In this document: positions 52,273-60,703 of the stretch, one piece after another
Position numbering within the stretch: position 1 is the stretch's first letter
How the letters are laid out: each line of letters starts with the position of its first letter
NCBI GenBank assembly: GCA_003231645.1
Contig: QIIW01000152.1
Coordinates: 51,729 to 115,728 of the forward strand
DNA length: 64,000 nt
Reading direction: 5' to 3'
Origin: Acidimicrobiia bacterium
Lineage (GTDB): Bacteria; Actinomycetota; Acidimicrobiia; Acidimicrobiales; Aldehydirespiratoraceae
Program-made: the position numbers and the translations under genes
The notes under the pieces: generated by a model
Seen by the model: the letters and a program-made list of their open reading frames with translations, nothing else
The model's database searches: none
What the model was told of the DNA's origin: nothing

Positions 52273-53883
52273 TCACGGGCACCCGAGAACGAGCCTTTCG
52301 CGGTCCATGACCATGACACTCCGGGAGACGCCGGTGCCGTCGGGGGCGATGAGCGTCACGTCGACCCGCGTCCCGGGCTCGGCCCCGACGATCACGGCCG
52401 GCGAGTGGCTTCCGGCATAGGAATGAGGTGCGAGCAGGCGGGCGTAGGTACCCGCCGTTCCTCTCACCGACACGACCGCTCCCGCGGTCGCACATCTCGG
52501 CCGAGCCGACACGGTCACCGATGATCCCTGCGTCTCGTTGCGCAGAATCGCCACTGCACCGTCGACGCCGACCGTGACGATGTCGTCATCGCCGTCACCG
52601 TCGAGATCGGCGATGGCCATGCCACGGTCGGCGGTGTCCCAGGTGATACCGAGGTCCGGCCACACATCGACGAATCGTCCGTCGCCGGTCCCGAGCAGGA
52701 CCGCCGGCGGGTCGACGACCGCGACCGACGTGCCGGGGATCTTGTTGCGAACGCCTCCGTCGGGAAACCCGCCGTTGGCCACGGCCAGGTCGAGGATCCC
52801 GTCGAGGTTGAAATCGGCCGCCCCGGATGCCCACGAACTCGACACAACGGAGTCGGGCGCGCCCGGCGGGCGGATTCGTGCCGCGCCGGTCGACGCCGCC
52901 GCTGAGAACCCACCGGGTCCTGAGAGCAGCACTTCGTTGTCTCCGAGGTCGGAGACGTAGGCGTCGAGGTCTCCGTTGCCGTCGAGATCGGCCAAGGTCA
53001 ACCCCATGGCGTCGATACGCAGCGCCGCTCCGATCTCCGCGGCAACGTCGGTCCATGGCCCGGTTGGGTCACCGCGGCGTGAGAACACGGCGTCCGGCCC
53101 GATGTCCCAGCCGACATCGCGATTGATCCAAATGTCGAGCAGACCATCACCGTCGACATCGGCCAGCTCACCGCTGAGTGAGATGCGGTCGCCTCCCGGC
53201 AGCCGGGTGCGGTCGAAGACCCGAGGATCGTCGGACGAGGCGATCCAGATCGCGTCGCTGGGCCCGCGGCTGCGTCCCAGCCTGACCAGGTCGACGAGCC
53301 CGTCCCCGTTGAGATCACCGGCCAGGAGCTGGCTCGAGGGACTGGCGCCCGTCAGGTCGGTCGACTCGGGTCCGCCTCCGTCCATCAGCCGGTTGCCGCC
53401 CCAGAAGATCGTGTCGTTTGGCCCGGATCGAGCGACGAGGAGATCAGGGTTGCCGTCGAGATCGACATCGCTGATCGTGACCGACGCCGCGTCGTCGACC
53501 GGCAGTTCCAGCGGCGAGGCGAAGCCATCGGGCGTCGATCGGAATACGACGAGCCTGCCGTGGGCGACCACGATGTCGACCCGGCCGTCGGAATCGAGAT
53601 CTGCCGCCGCGACGCCCCCGGCCATCGGGTCGGAGAAGCCCGGGCCCACCGGGCCGTTGATCCCGAATAACGCCGTGGCATCGACGAAGCGGGCGGCGGG
53701 AATCGATGCCGGCAACGGGACCGCCGGTTCGAAGAGGCGACCGATCGGCGGGCTCGGCTTTCCGCCGCCGACGACCGTGCCGATCACCAGCCCGGCGACC
53801 GAGGTCGCCATCAGGGCGAGCAACAACCACGCAACCAACCTCCTGGCGGTCCGCGGGCGATTGCCGGAGGCGTCGTCGGGCAC
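52273..53883 (-). CDS. Secreted FG-GAP/VCBS repeat protein (CRTAC1-like)
   Basis: A 536-residue exported protein with an N-terminal membrane helix (16-38) and a seven-bladed beta-propeller. I count seven Asp-rich loops of the D-x-D/N-x-D/N-G-x-x-D kind (for example DLDSDGRVD, DLNGDGLVD, DVDGDGLLD, DLDGDGDDD), one per blade, that bind Ca2+. A C-terminal beta-sandwich follows, similar to the ASPIC/UnbV region. Probably adhesion or extracellular binding. A TAGATT box is six bases before the GTG start. Confidence 0.85.
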   Translation of the reverse strand: MPDDASGNRPRTARRLVAWLLLALMATSVAGLVIGTVVGGGKPSPPIGRLFEPAVPLPASIPAARFVDATALFGINGPVGPGFSDPMAGGVAAADLDSDGRVDIVVAHGRLVVFRSTPDGFASPLELPVDDAASVTISDVDLDGNPDLLVARSGPNDTIFWGGNRLMDGGGPESTDLTGASPSSQLLAGDLNGDGLVDLVRLGRSRGPSDAIWIASSDDPRVFDRTRLPGGDRISLSGELADVDGDGLLDIWINRDVGWDIGPDAVFSRRGDPTGPWTDVAAEIGAALRIDAMGLTLADLDGNGDLDAYVSDLGDNEVLLSGPGGFSAAASTGAARIRPPGAPDSVVSSSWASGAADFNLDGILDLAVANGGFPDGGVRNKIPGTSVAVVDPPAVLLGTGDGRFVDVWPDLGITWDTADRGMAIADLDGDGDDDIVTVGVDGAVAILRNETQGSSVTVSARPRCATAGAVVSVRGTAGTYARLLAPHSYAGSHSPAVIVGAEPGTRVDVTLIAPDGTGVSRSVMVMDRERLVLGCP

Positions 53884-53889
53884 GGAGCC

Positions 53890-53895
53890 AATCTA
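53890..53895 (-). promoter_or_regulatory. -10-like box for the FG-GAP protein gene
   Basis: TAGATT on the minus strand, six bases before the GTG at 53883, no Shine-Dalgarno in the gap. One of the clearer leaderless layouts. Confidence 0.5.
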
Positions 53896-53937
53896 TGGCC
53901 GGCGCCACGCCCGACGGTGTCGGCCGGGTCGACGGGT

Positions 53938-54369
53938 TCAGCCGGCGGGGACCGAGGATTCCACGTCGATCGCCGTGGGCGCGGTGTTGATCTCGATCTT
54001 TCGAGGCTTGGCCTGCTCGGCCACCGGAATCCTCAGCGTCAGCACGCCGTCGGTGAACGATGCCTCGATGTTCTCGGCATCGAGCCCCTCACCGAGATGG
54101 ACCTGACGGCGGTAGGACCCGCGACTGCGCTCCGAAAGATAGACACGATCGTCTTCTTCGAGCTGCCAGTTGCGCTCGGCCGTCACGGTGAGCACGCTCC
54201 TCTCGACGTTGATGTCGAGACTGTCGGCGCTCACGCCCGGCAGATCGATGTGAACCCACACATCACCACCACGGCGGTAGGCATCAATCGGCATCGACGA
54301 GGCGCCACGCCCAACCGCCCGACCGAGCAGCGAATCGAAATCACGGAACGGATCTTGGACAAACATCAC
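53938..54369 (-). CDS. Hsp20 small heat-shock protein
   Basis: A 143-residue alpha-crystallin-domain chaperone. The crystallin domain runs from SSMPIDAYRRGGDVWVHIDLPGV to GVLTLRIPVAEQAKPRKIEI, and the I-x-I-type anchor is LRIPV. Starts MFVQDPFRDFDSLLGR, as in Hsp18-type proteins of actinobacteria. A GGAGG site is eight bases before the ATG. Expression is probably controlled by the palindromes between it and the divergent tetR gene. Confidence 0.93.
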   Translation of the reverse strand: MMFVQDPFRDFDSLLGRAVGRGASSMPIDAYRRGGDVWVHIDLPGVSADSLDINVERSVLTVTAERNWQLEEDDRVYLSERSRGSYRRQVHLGEGLDAENIEASFTDGVLTLRIPVAEQAKPRKIEINTAPTAIDVESSVPAG

Positions 54370-54388
54370 TTTGCCTCCTCAAGTCTTG

Positions 54389-54408
54389 GTTACGAATGCG
54401 ATCGTAAC
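54389..54408. promoter_or_regulatory. Perfect 7-bp inverted repeat, likely operator
   Basis: GTTACGA and TCGTAAC are exact reverse complements with a six-base spacer. It lies in the 5' leader of hsp20, between its predicted transcription start (about 54420) and the ATG, where a bound repressor or a small hairpin could act. Likely target of the divergent TetR protein or a heat-shock repressor (inference). Confidence 0.55.
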
Positions 54409-54424
54409 AACTTCACGCTTACTG

Positions 54425-54456
54425 AATATATTTCAGCTTTCCAGCAATCTTGTCAA
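54425..54456 (-). promoter_or_regulatory. hsp20 promoter
   Basis: The minus strand carries a consensus -35 TTGACA (54456-54451) and either AAATAT (17-base spacing) or TATATT (20-base spacing) as -10. The -10 region is inside CTGAA (54422-54426) / TTCAG (54432-54436), another inverted repeat. Confidence 0.6.
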
Positions 54457-54460
54457 GATT
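54446..54460. promoter_or_regulatory. Perfect 15-bp palindrome over the hsp20 -35 box
   Basis: AATCTTG and CAAGATT are exact reverse complements around a single T. It covers the hsp20 -35 hexamer and lies directly upstream of the tetR -35, so one bound protein could control both genes. CTTG/CAAG is reminiscent of HspR HAIR half-sites, but spacing differs. Confidence 0.6.
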
Positions 54461-54461
54461 C

Positions 54462-54490
54462 TTGTCGTCGATATCGGATCCTGCTATCTT
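54462..54490 (+). promoter_or_regulatory. tetR promoter, leaderless
   Basis: TTGTCG (54462-54467) and TATCTT (54485-54490) are 17 bases apart, and the ATG at 54497 comes six bases after the -10, so the mRNA should start at the ATG. Confidence 0.6.
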
Positions 54491-54496
54491 CATCCG

Positions 54497-55054
54497 ATGG
54501 CCGGCCAGAAGCTCAGTCTCAGCGGTCTCACCTCGACCTCGCTCGCATTGGTCGACGCCGAGGGATTCGACGCTCTCAGCCTCTCGGCCGTCGCCGGCCG
54601 GCTCGAGGTCGGTCCCTCGGCTCTCTACACCCACGTCGACGGTCTCGCCGGGCTGCGCTACCTCGTGGCCGTCGCCTCCACCCGAAGCCTCACCGACCGG
54701 GTCCGCGATGCCGCCATCGGCGTGTCGGGCCACAAGGCACTGAAATCGATGGGACACGCCTATCGAGGTTTCGCTCACGAACACCCCGGTAGGTTCGCCT
54801 CGACGCTCCTGCCGCCGCATGGCGACGACGGGCAGCTCAGCGACGCCAACGAGTCGCTGCTCGGAGTGTTCACCATCGTCTACGGCGCCATGGGCCTCGC
54901 CCCCGACGCCGACCGCATGGCGGCGCGCTCGTGTCGGTCGGCGATCCATGGCTTCCTCACCCTCGAACACACCACCGGAACCGGCGCCGGTCACGACGCC
55001 GAATACGCCCACATGCTCGATGCCTTGGCGCGCGGACTCGCTCCCGGCCTCTGA
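54497..55054 (+). CDS. TetR family transcriptional regulator
   Basis: A 185-residue regulator. The HTH is in SAVAGRLEVGPSALYTHVDGLAGL (about 29-52), followed by an all-helical ligand domain of the WHG/TetR_C type. Divergent from hsp20 and upstream of the wax-ester synthase gene (95 bases), so it may control either side. ATG at 54497 was chosen over an upstream frame extension because of the -10 box six bases before. Confidence 0.87.
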   Translation: MAGQKLSLSGLTSTSLALVDAEGFDALSLSAVAGRLEVGPSALYTHVDGLAGLRYLVAVASTRSLTDRVRDAAIGVSGHKALKSMGHAYRGFAHEHPGRFASTLLPPHGDDGQLSDANESLLGVFTIVYGAMGLAPDADRMAARSCRSAIHGFLTLEHTTGTGAGHDAEYAHMLDALARGLAPGL

Positions 55055-55149
55055 TCACCCGCGCGGCCGCAGGGAACGGCGAGCCGATCCCGGCCGAGGC
55101 CATCAACTAGCCTCAGGTCGATACCGCCAATCCCGGCCAGGCCCACCCC

Positions 55150-56610
55150 ATGCATCAACTCTCCGGACTCGACACGACCTTTCTCAACATCGAGACTCCC
55201 ACCACCTATGGGCACGTCTCGGGACTCGCCGTGTTCGACCCGTCGGAGGCCGACCACACGCCAACCCTCGACGAAATGAAGGCACTGATCCGCGACCGGA
55301 TTCACCTCCTGCCCCCCTACCGGCGCCGACTGGTGCAGGTTCCGTTCGGCCTCGATCAGCCCTACTGGATCGAGGATCCCGACTTCGACCTCGATTTCCA
55401 CGTCCGCCAGCTCGCGCTTCCGCCTCCGGGCGACCGTTTCCAACTGGCCGACCAGGTCGCTCGAATCGTCTCCCGACCCCTCGACCGCAGCCGACCGCTC
55501 TGGGAGCTCTACCTGATCGGCGGGCTCGAAGGCGGCCTCTTCGCCGAACTCACCAAGATCCACCACTGCGCGGTCGACGGCGTGTCGGGGGCCGAGATCC
55601 TGGGCAATCTCCTCGACGTCGATCCCTCTCCGCGTGTGGTCGACCCGCCCGACCGGCCCTGGACCCCCGACGAGGAGCCGTCACAAGTGGAGATGCTCAT
55701 GCGGGGAATACTCTCGGTCGCCGCCACGCCCCGCAAGGGAATGCGGCTCGGTATCAAGAGCATCCGCCATCTTCCCCAGATCGCCGAGTCATTTGGGTTC
55801 GGACCGCTTCCCGGCGCCGACCGGATCAATCGACTCACCGGGCGACAACGCGCCGAGATGCTCTCGCAGGCACCCACCAAGCCGCCACGCACCTCGTTCA
55901 ACGGCCGAATCAGCGCCCACCGGAGATTCGCCTACACGTCGATCGGACTCGATCGCGTCAAGGCGGTCAAGGGCGCCTTCGGGGTGACCGTCAACGACGT
56001 GATCATGGCCATGTGCGCCGGAACCCTGCGGCGCCATCTCGATTCCCACGGCGAACTCCCCGCCGATCCACTCGTGGCCATGGTCCCGGTTTCGGTACGC
56101 ACCAAGGAGCAGTCGGGGACGTACGGCAATCAGGTCGCGTCGATGACCGCGTCGCTGCACACCGACATCGAGAACCCGGCCGAGCGACTGCTGGCGATCC
56201 ACGAGTCGATGCGTGTCGCCAAGGAGAAACACCAGGCCCTACCGGCCGAGATCCTCCAGGACCTCGCCCAGTTCACCGCGCCCGCGATCGCCGCCCGCGC
56301 CTCTCGAGTGATCGCGCGTGCGGCGGTCGCCGAAATCGTCGACCTGCCCTTCAACGTCGTGATCTCGAACGTGCCCGGTCCTCAACTGCCTCTCTACGGC
56401 CTCGGGGCGAAGCTCGTGGCCAATTATCCGATATCGGCGATCAACGACGGCGTGGGGCTCAACATGACCGTGCAGAGCTACAACGGCAGCCTCGACTTCG
56501 GTTTCGTGGCCTGCCGCGAGCTCGTGCCCGATCTCTGGGAACTGATCGATCGCCTCAACGACTCCCTCGATGCCCTCGAGGCGGCAGCGGGCGAGTTCGA
56601 GACGCCGTGA
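55150..56610 (+). CDS. Wax-ester synthase/diacylglycerol acyltransferase
   Basis: WS/DGAT enzyme of 486 residues that esterifies acyl-CoA to fatty alcohol or diacylglycerol. The HHxxxDG catalytic motif is HHCAVDG (from residue 138), and NVVISNVPGPQLPLYGLGAK near the C-terminus is the second family block. Triacylglycerol or wax storage is the usual role in actinobacteria. It ends overlapping the acyl-CoA ligase start (GTGA). Confidence 0.93.
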   Translation: MHQLSGLDTTFLNIETPTTYGHVSGLAVFDPSEADHTPTLDEMKALIRDRIHLLPPYRRRLVQVPFGLDQPYWIEDPDFDLDFHVRQLALPPPGDRFQLADQVARIVSRPLDRSRPLWELYLIGGLEGGLFAELTKIHHCAVDGVSGAEILGNLLDVDPSPRVVDPPDRPWTPDEEPSQVEMLMRGILSVAATPRKGMRLGIKSIRHLPQIAESFGFGPLPGADRINRLTGRQRAEMLSQAPTKPPRTSFNGRISAHRRFAYTSIGLDRVKAVKGAFGVTVNDVIMAMCAGTLRRHLDSHGELPADPLVAMVPVSVRTKEQSGTYGNQVASMTASLHTDIENPAERLLAIHESMRVAKEKHQALPAEILQDLAQFTAPAIAARASRVIARAAVAEIVDLPFNVVISNVPGPQLPLYGLGAKLVANYPISAINDGVGLNMTVQSYNGSLDFGFVACRELVPDLWELIDRLNDSLDALEAAAGEFETP

Positions 56611-58373
56611 TCGCGAGCGACCTTCGGATCGCGCGAACGCTGATCAGAATGGTGCCCGACCTGGTGAGGGCCAGGCCCGGGTCCTCCCACACGGTGGCCG
56701 ACGCCGTCGAAGCGGTCGCGGTCCGCACCCCCGACGCGTCCGCCCTCGTCATGGGCCACTCCTCGATGAGCTACCGCGAACTCGACGCGAGAGCGAACCG
56801 TGTGGCCAGATGGGCGATCGGCCAGGGCATCGGTCGCGGCGACGTGGTGGCGCTGCTCGGCGCCAATCGGCCCGAGTACGTCGCCCACTGGCTGGGGCTG
56901 GCCAAGGTCGGGGCGGTCACGGCGCTGATCAACAACAACCTCACGGGTCGCGCTCTGTGCCGATCGGTCGAGTTGGCCGGCGTCGACCAACTCATCATCG
57001 ACACCGATCTCGAACCGACGTGGATCCGAGCCTGCTCCCATCTCGATCATCCGCCATCGATCTGGACGAGCGGGCCGGGTGACCGGATCGCCGACTTCGA
57101 CGAGGCGTTGGCCGGCCGATCGCCACACCCACTCGACACCGGTGTGCGCCGCGGTCTCAGCACCGACGACAACCTGTTCTACATCTACACCAGCGGCACC
57201 ACCGGACTCCCCAAGGCCGCCAGGTTCAGTCATCTCAGGTTCATGGCGGTGGCGACGGCGGCCAAGGCCATGGCCGGCTACCGCAGCAGCGACAACATCT
57301 ACTGCCCTTTGCCGCTGTACCACACGGTGGGTGGGGTCATGGCAACCGGCGGCGCCCTGCTCAGCGGAGCGACCGCGGTGCTCGCACCAAGATTCTCGGC
57401 CTCAGGTTTCTGGTCCGACTGTGTGGACCACGACGTCACGGCGTTCCAGTACATCGGTGAGCTCTGTCGCTACCTGCTCAACTCGCCGACGCATCCTGAT
57501 GAGAGCCGACACCGCATCAGGGTCTGCATCGGCAATGGCCTTCGACCCGACGTCTGGCAGGAGTTCCGCGACCGCTTCGGCCTCGATCACATAGTCGAGT
57601 TCTACGGCTCGACCGAGGGCAACGTCGCCTTCTTCAACCTTGATGACAAGGTTGGTTCGATCGGTCGAAGTCCGGCCCTGATGCGCAAAGCGGCCGGTGT
57701 CCACCTGGTCCGGTACGACATCGAGAACCAGTGCGAGTTCCGTGGCAGCGACGGTTTTTGCGTCGAGGCCCCACCAGGCCGACCCGGCGAGGCGATCGGC
57801 AAGATCACGACGGCCGCCAGATTCGAAGGCTACGCCGACGGCGAGGCCACCGAGCACAGGATCCTGCGCGACGTTTTCAAGTCGGGTGATGCCTACTTCC
57901 GCACCGGTGATCTTCTGAGCCGCGACACCGACGACTACTTCTATTTCGTCGACCGTGTCGGTGACACCTTTCGGTGGAAGGGCGAGAACATCTCGACGAC
58001 CGAGGTGGCCGATTCCCTCGGCTCGTGCCCCGGGGTGCTGGAAATCAACGTCTACGGTGTCGACGTCCCGGGGCGCGACGGCCGGGCCGGCATGGCGACC
58101 GTTGTCAAGAACGACGACTTCGACCTCGATGCCTTCGCCGATCTCGGCGACCGTCGCCTGCCCTCCTACGCCCGCCCCGTGTTCCTGCGGACACGCACCA
58201 AGATCGACACGACCACCACCCTGAAGTACCGCAAGGTCGACTCCGTGAGCGACGCATTCGACCCTTCGGTCATCGACGATCCGCTGTACTACCTCGACCC
58301 GGCTCTCGGCTCCTACGTTCCCCTCGGGCGCACCGAATACGAGCAGATCTGCTCGCACAATCTCAGGCTCTGA
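56607..58373 (+). CDS. Long-chain acyl-CoA synthetase (FATP/FadD6-like)
   Basis: AMP-forming ligase of 588 residues. IYTSGTTGLPKAARFSH is the ATP/AMP motif; FYGSTEGN and YFRTGDLL, then DRVGDTFRWKGENIS, are the other adenylate-forming blocks; the last is diagnostic of the FATP/very-long-chain group. It would supply acyl-CoA to the wax-ester synthase. GTG at 56607; upstream open frame lies inside the synthase gene. Confidence 0.92.
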   Translation: MIASDLRIARTLIRMVPDLVRARPGSSHTVADAVEAVAVRTPDASALVMGHSSMSYRELDARANRVARWAIGQGIGRGDVVALLGANRPEYVAHWLGLAKVGAVTALINNNLTGRALCRSVELAGVDQLIIDTDLEPTWIRACSHLDHPPSIWTSGPGDRIADFDEALAGRSPHPLDTGVRRGLSTDDNLFYIYTSGTTGLPKAARFSHLRFMAVATAAKAMAGYRSSDNIYCPLPLYHTVGGVMATGGALLSGATAVLAPRFSASGFWSDCVDHDVTAFQYIGELCRYLLNSPTHPDESRHRIRVCIGNGLRPDVWQEFRDRFGLDHIVEFYGSTEGNVAFFNLDDKVGSIGRSPALMRKAAGVHLVRYDIENQCEFRGSDGFCVEAPPGRPGEAIGKITTAARFEGYADGEATEHRILRDVFKSGDAYFRTGDLLSRDTDDYFYFVDRVGDTFRWKGENISTTEVADSLGSCPGVLEINVYGVDVPGRDGRAGMATVVKNDDFDLDAFADLGDRRLPSYARPVFLRTRTKIDTTTTLKYRKVDSVSDAFDPSVIDDPLYYLDPALGSYVPLGRTEYEQICSHNLRL

Positions 58374-58412
58374 GGCCGAGTCGCGCTGCGATCGGTCGCC
58401 GGGACCGGCTGT

Positions 58413-58418
58413 TAGGGT
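58413..58418 (+). promoter_or_regulatory. -10-like box for the arabinose-donor operon
   Basis: TAGGGT with nine bases to the ATG of the UbiA-like gene. It gives an almost leaderless mRNA for UbiA-dprE1-dprE2. Confidence 0.4.
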
Positions 58419-58427
58419 CGGGGGCCG

Positions 58428-59309
58428 ATGACCACGACCATAAGGCGGACGACGCCTCCGATTCGCGAGATCATCCGGGTTGCCCGGCCTCACCAGTGGG
58501 TGAAGAACGCGGCCGTTTTTGCGGCCCCGGCCGCCGCCGGCTCGATGCTCGAGTGGAGCCCGGTCTGGCACACTGCGGTCGCCATGTCGGCGTTCGTTCT
58601 GGCGTCGGCGGTCACCTACATCGTCAACGACATCTGCGACGCCGAAGCCGATCGTCTCCACCCGTTGAAGCGGTCGCGGCCGATCGCCGCCGGCACCCTC
58701 TCCCCCACCACCGCCAGATCGGCGGCGATTCTGATAGCCATAGCCGCCCTCGCCGTGTCACTGTCGGTCGGCCTCTGGTTCACCCTCGTGCTGTCCGGCT
58801 ATCTGGCCACGACTTCCCTCTACTCCACTTGGCTCAAGCGCATCCCGATTGTCGACGTGATCACCGTCACCACGGGTTTTGCCCTTCGGGTGGTGGCCGG
58901 AGCCTTTGCCGCCCACAGCCCGATGTCGGTCTTCCTTCTTGCCGGGGTGGCCGGAGCTGCGGCCTTCATATCGATCGGGAAGCGGGCCGGCGAGGTGGGT
59001 CGCCTCGGCGACGAGGCACCGGAACACCGTTCGGTGCTGAGGTGGTACACCCCCCGACGCAACCGCGGCCTGCTCCTGGTCACCCAACTGGTGTGCTTCG
59101 GCTCGATCATCGGTCTGACCACCACGATCATGGCGGCCACCTACTCGGCCCCGGCGATAGTCACATCGGCGGTGATTCTGGAACGGTTCCGCCGACTCGT
59201 GGCCGCCGGTCATGTCGACGATCCGGTTCGACTTGTCGTTTCGGATCGTGTCATCGCGCTCGGCGCGGCCGCGTTCGTGATCATCATCGGAGCGGGAATC
59301 TACCTGTGA
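58428..59309 (+). CDS. Decaprenyl-phosphate phosphoribosyltransferase (UbiA family)
   Basis: Integral membrane prenyltransferase-fold protein of 293 residues. It has RPHQWVKNAAVFA near the N-terminus and NDICDAEAD (NDxxDxxxD) as the metal/PRPP site, followed by HPLKRSRPIAAG, all typical of the Rv3806c group that makes decaprenylphosphoryl-5-phosphoribose. First gene of a run in which both following genes overlap by four bases with DprE1 and DprE2, which makes the assignment strong. Confidence 0.9.
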   Translation: MTTTIRRTTPPIREIIRVARPHQWVKNAAVFAAPAAAGSMLEWSPVWHTAVAMSAFVLASAVTYIVNDICDAEADRLHPLKRSRPIAAGTLSPTTARSAAILIAIAALAVSLSVGLWFTLVLSGYLATTSLYSTWLKRIPIVDVITVTTGFALRVVAGAFAAHSPMSVFLLAGVAGAAAFISIGKRAGEVGRLGDEAPEHRSVLRWYTPRRNRGLLLVTQLVCFGSIIGLTTTIMAATYSAPAIVTSAVILERFRRLVAAGHVDDPVRLVVSDRVIALGAAAFVIIIGAGIYL

Positions 59310-60703
59310 GCTCCGACCGCCCCTGCCCGGTCGGCGGCGAACGGCGGCTGCTCACCGGCTGGGGTCGTACTTCGCCGAGTATGGCCACCGTCGTCGGAGC
59401 CGAAGCCGTCGGTCGCGGTGGCCATCCGAGCATGGGATTTTCCGGTCCGGCCCTGGGCCGCGGGCTCGGGCGGAGCTACGGCGACGCAGCCCAGGTCGGC
59501 GGCGGCACCATCATCGACGCCACCACGCTTCCCCGCCTGTTTCAGCTCGACCGCGAGGCCGCCAGCCTGCGGGTCGATGCCGGGGTCGGTCTCGAGGATC
59601 TTCTCCGACGAATCATCCCCCTCGGATTCTTCGTGCCTGTCACCCCCGGCACGGCCCGGGTCACCGTCGGCGGAGCAATCGCCTCCGACGTCCACGGCAA
59701 GAACCACCACCGGGACGGCAGCTTCACCCGCCATGTCCAGGGGTTGACTCTCGTCACCTCCGACGGCCCACGTCGCCTGCGTCCCGACGACGAGACCGCT
59801 CCGTTCTTCTGGGCCACGGCCGGCGGTATGGGCCTCACCGGACTGATCACCGAGGCCACCATCTCGCTGCCGCGGGTCGAGACCGGATACATCGCCTCCG
59901 AGACCACCCGCGAGCCCGATCTCGATGCTGTGATGCGGCGTTTGATCGAGGTCGACCGCACCAGTGGCTACAGCGTCGCCTGGGTCGATGGATTGTCCAA
60001 GGGCAGGTCGTTCGGTCGGGGTGTCGTCAACAGCGGCGACCACGCTCCCCTCGATGCCTTGTCGCCGGCGCAACGTCGCACTGCGACCCGCTACGACCCG
60101 AAGGTGGTGAGCATCCCACCGCTGCCCTACCCCCAGCCCCCGGGCTTCGCGATGAAGGCCTTCAATGAACTCTGGTACCGCGCCTCCCGGCCGGGGCGCC
60201 GCATCGAATCGATCAGCAGCTTCTTCCACCCCCTCGATGCCCTGGCCAACTGGAATCTCGTCTACGGCAGACGCGGATTCCTGCAGTGGCAGTTCGCGGT
60301 GCCAGACGGCAACGAATCGCTGATCGCCGAATCACTTTCGACCCTCGCCGCCACCGAAGGCACCCGACCCACCCTGGTCGTGCTCAAACGCTTCGGGCCG
60401 GCCGGCCACGGTCATCTCTCGTTTCCCATTCCGGGCTGGACCCTCGCCGTTGATCTCCCGATCAACGGCGCCGCGCTGCGCCGTGCCCTCGACGAACTCG
60501 ACGAGAAGGTGGCGGCGGCCGGCGGACGTCTCTACCTCGCCAAGGACAGCCGACTCCGGCGGGAACTCATCCCGCCGATGTATCCGCGTCTCGACGAGTG
60601 GAGGACGTTGCGAGACAGACTCGACCCGGAACGCCGATTCCGCAGTGATCTCTCGCGGCGCCTCCGGCTCACCGACCCCGACCCGGAGACTGCGTCATCA
60701 TGA
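59306..60703 (+). CDS. dprE1: Decaprenylphosphoryl-beta-D-ribose 2'-oxidase
   Basis: FAD-linked oxidase of 465 residues that makes the 2'-keto intermediate of decaprenylphosphoryl arabinose. GTARVTVGGAIASDVHGKNHH is the FAD site, with the covalent-link-type His130; Lys413 in YLAKDSR is the catalytic lysine. At the position of the benzothiazinone-reactive cysteine (Cys387 in M. tuberculosis, in GWNICVDF as I recall) this protein has GWTLAVDL, i.e. Ala381. Start GTG overlaps the UbiA stop; the open frame upstream is inside other genes. Confidence 0.93.
   Translation: MSSDRPCPVGGERRLLTGWGRTSPSMATVVGAEAVGRGGHPSMGFSGPALGRGLGRSYGDAAQVGGGTIIDATTLPRLFQLDREAASLRVDAGVGLEDLLRRIIPLGFFVPVTPGTARVTVGGAIASDVHGKNHHRDGSFTRHVQGLTLVTSDGPRRLRPDDETAPFFWATAGGMGLTGLITEATISLPRVETGYIASETTREPDLDAVMRRLIEVDRTSGYSVAWVDGLSKGRSFGRGVVNSGDHAPLDALSPAQRRTATRYDPKVVSIPPLPYPQPPGFAMKAFNELWYRASRPGRRIESISSFFHPLDALANWNLVYGRRGFLQWQFAVPDGNESLIAESLSTLAATEGTRPTLVVLKRFGPAGHGHLSFPIPGWTLAVDLPINGAALRRALDELDEKVAAAGGRLYLAKDSRLRRELIPPMYPRLDEWRTLRDRLDPERRFRSDLSRRLRLTDPDPETASS

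Noticed and set aside
54819..56606. A long open extension upstream of the acyl-CoA ligase in the same frame
   Set aside because: It lies across tetR and the whole wax-ester synthase gene, and its translation is Arg/Pro/Ser-rich without family features. The ligase itself starts at GTG 56607, coupled to the synthase stop.
57974..59305. A long open extension upstream of dprE1 in the same frame
   Set aside because: It covers the end of the ligase and the UbiA gene in the wrong frame; dprE1 homology begins right after the GTG at 59306.
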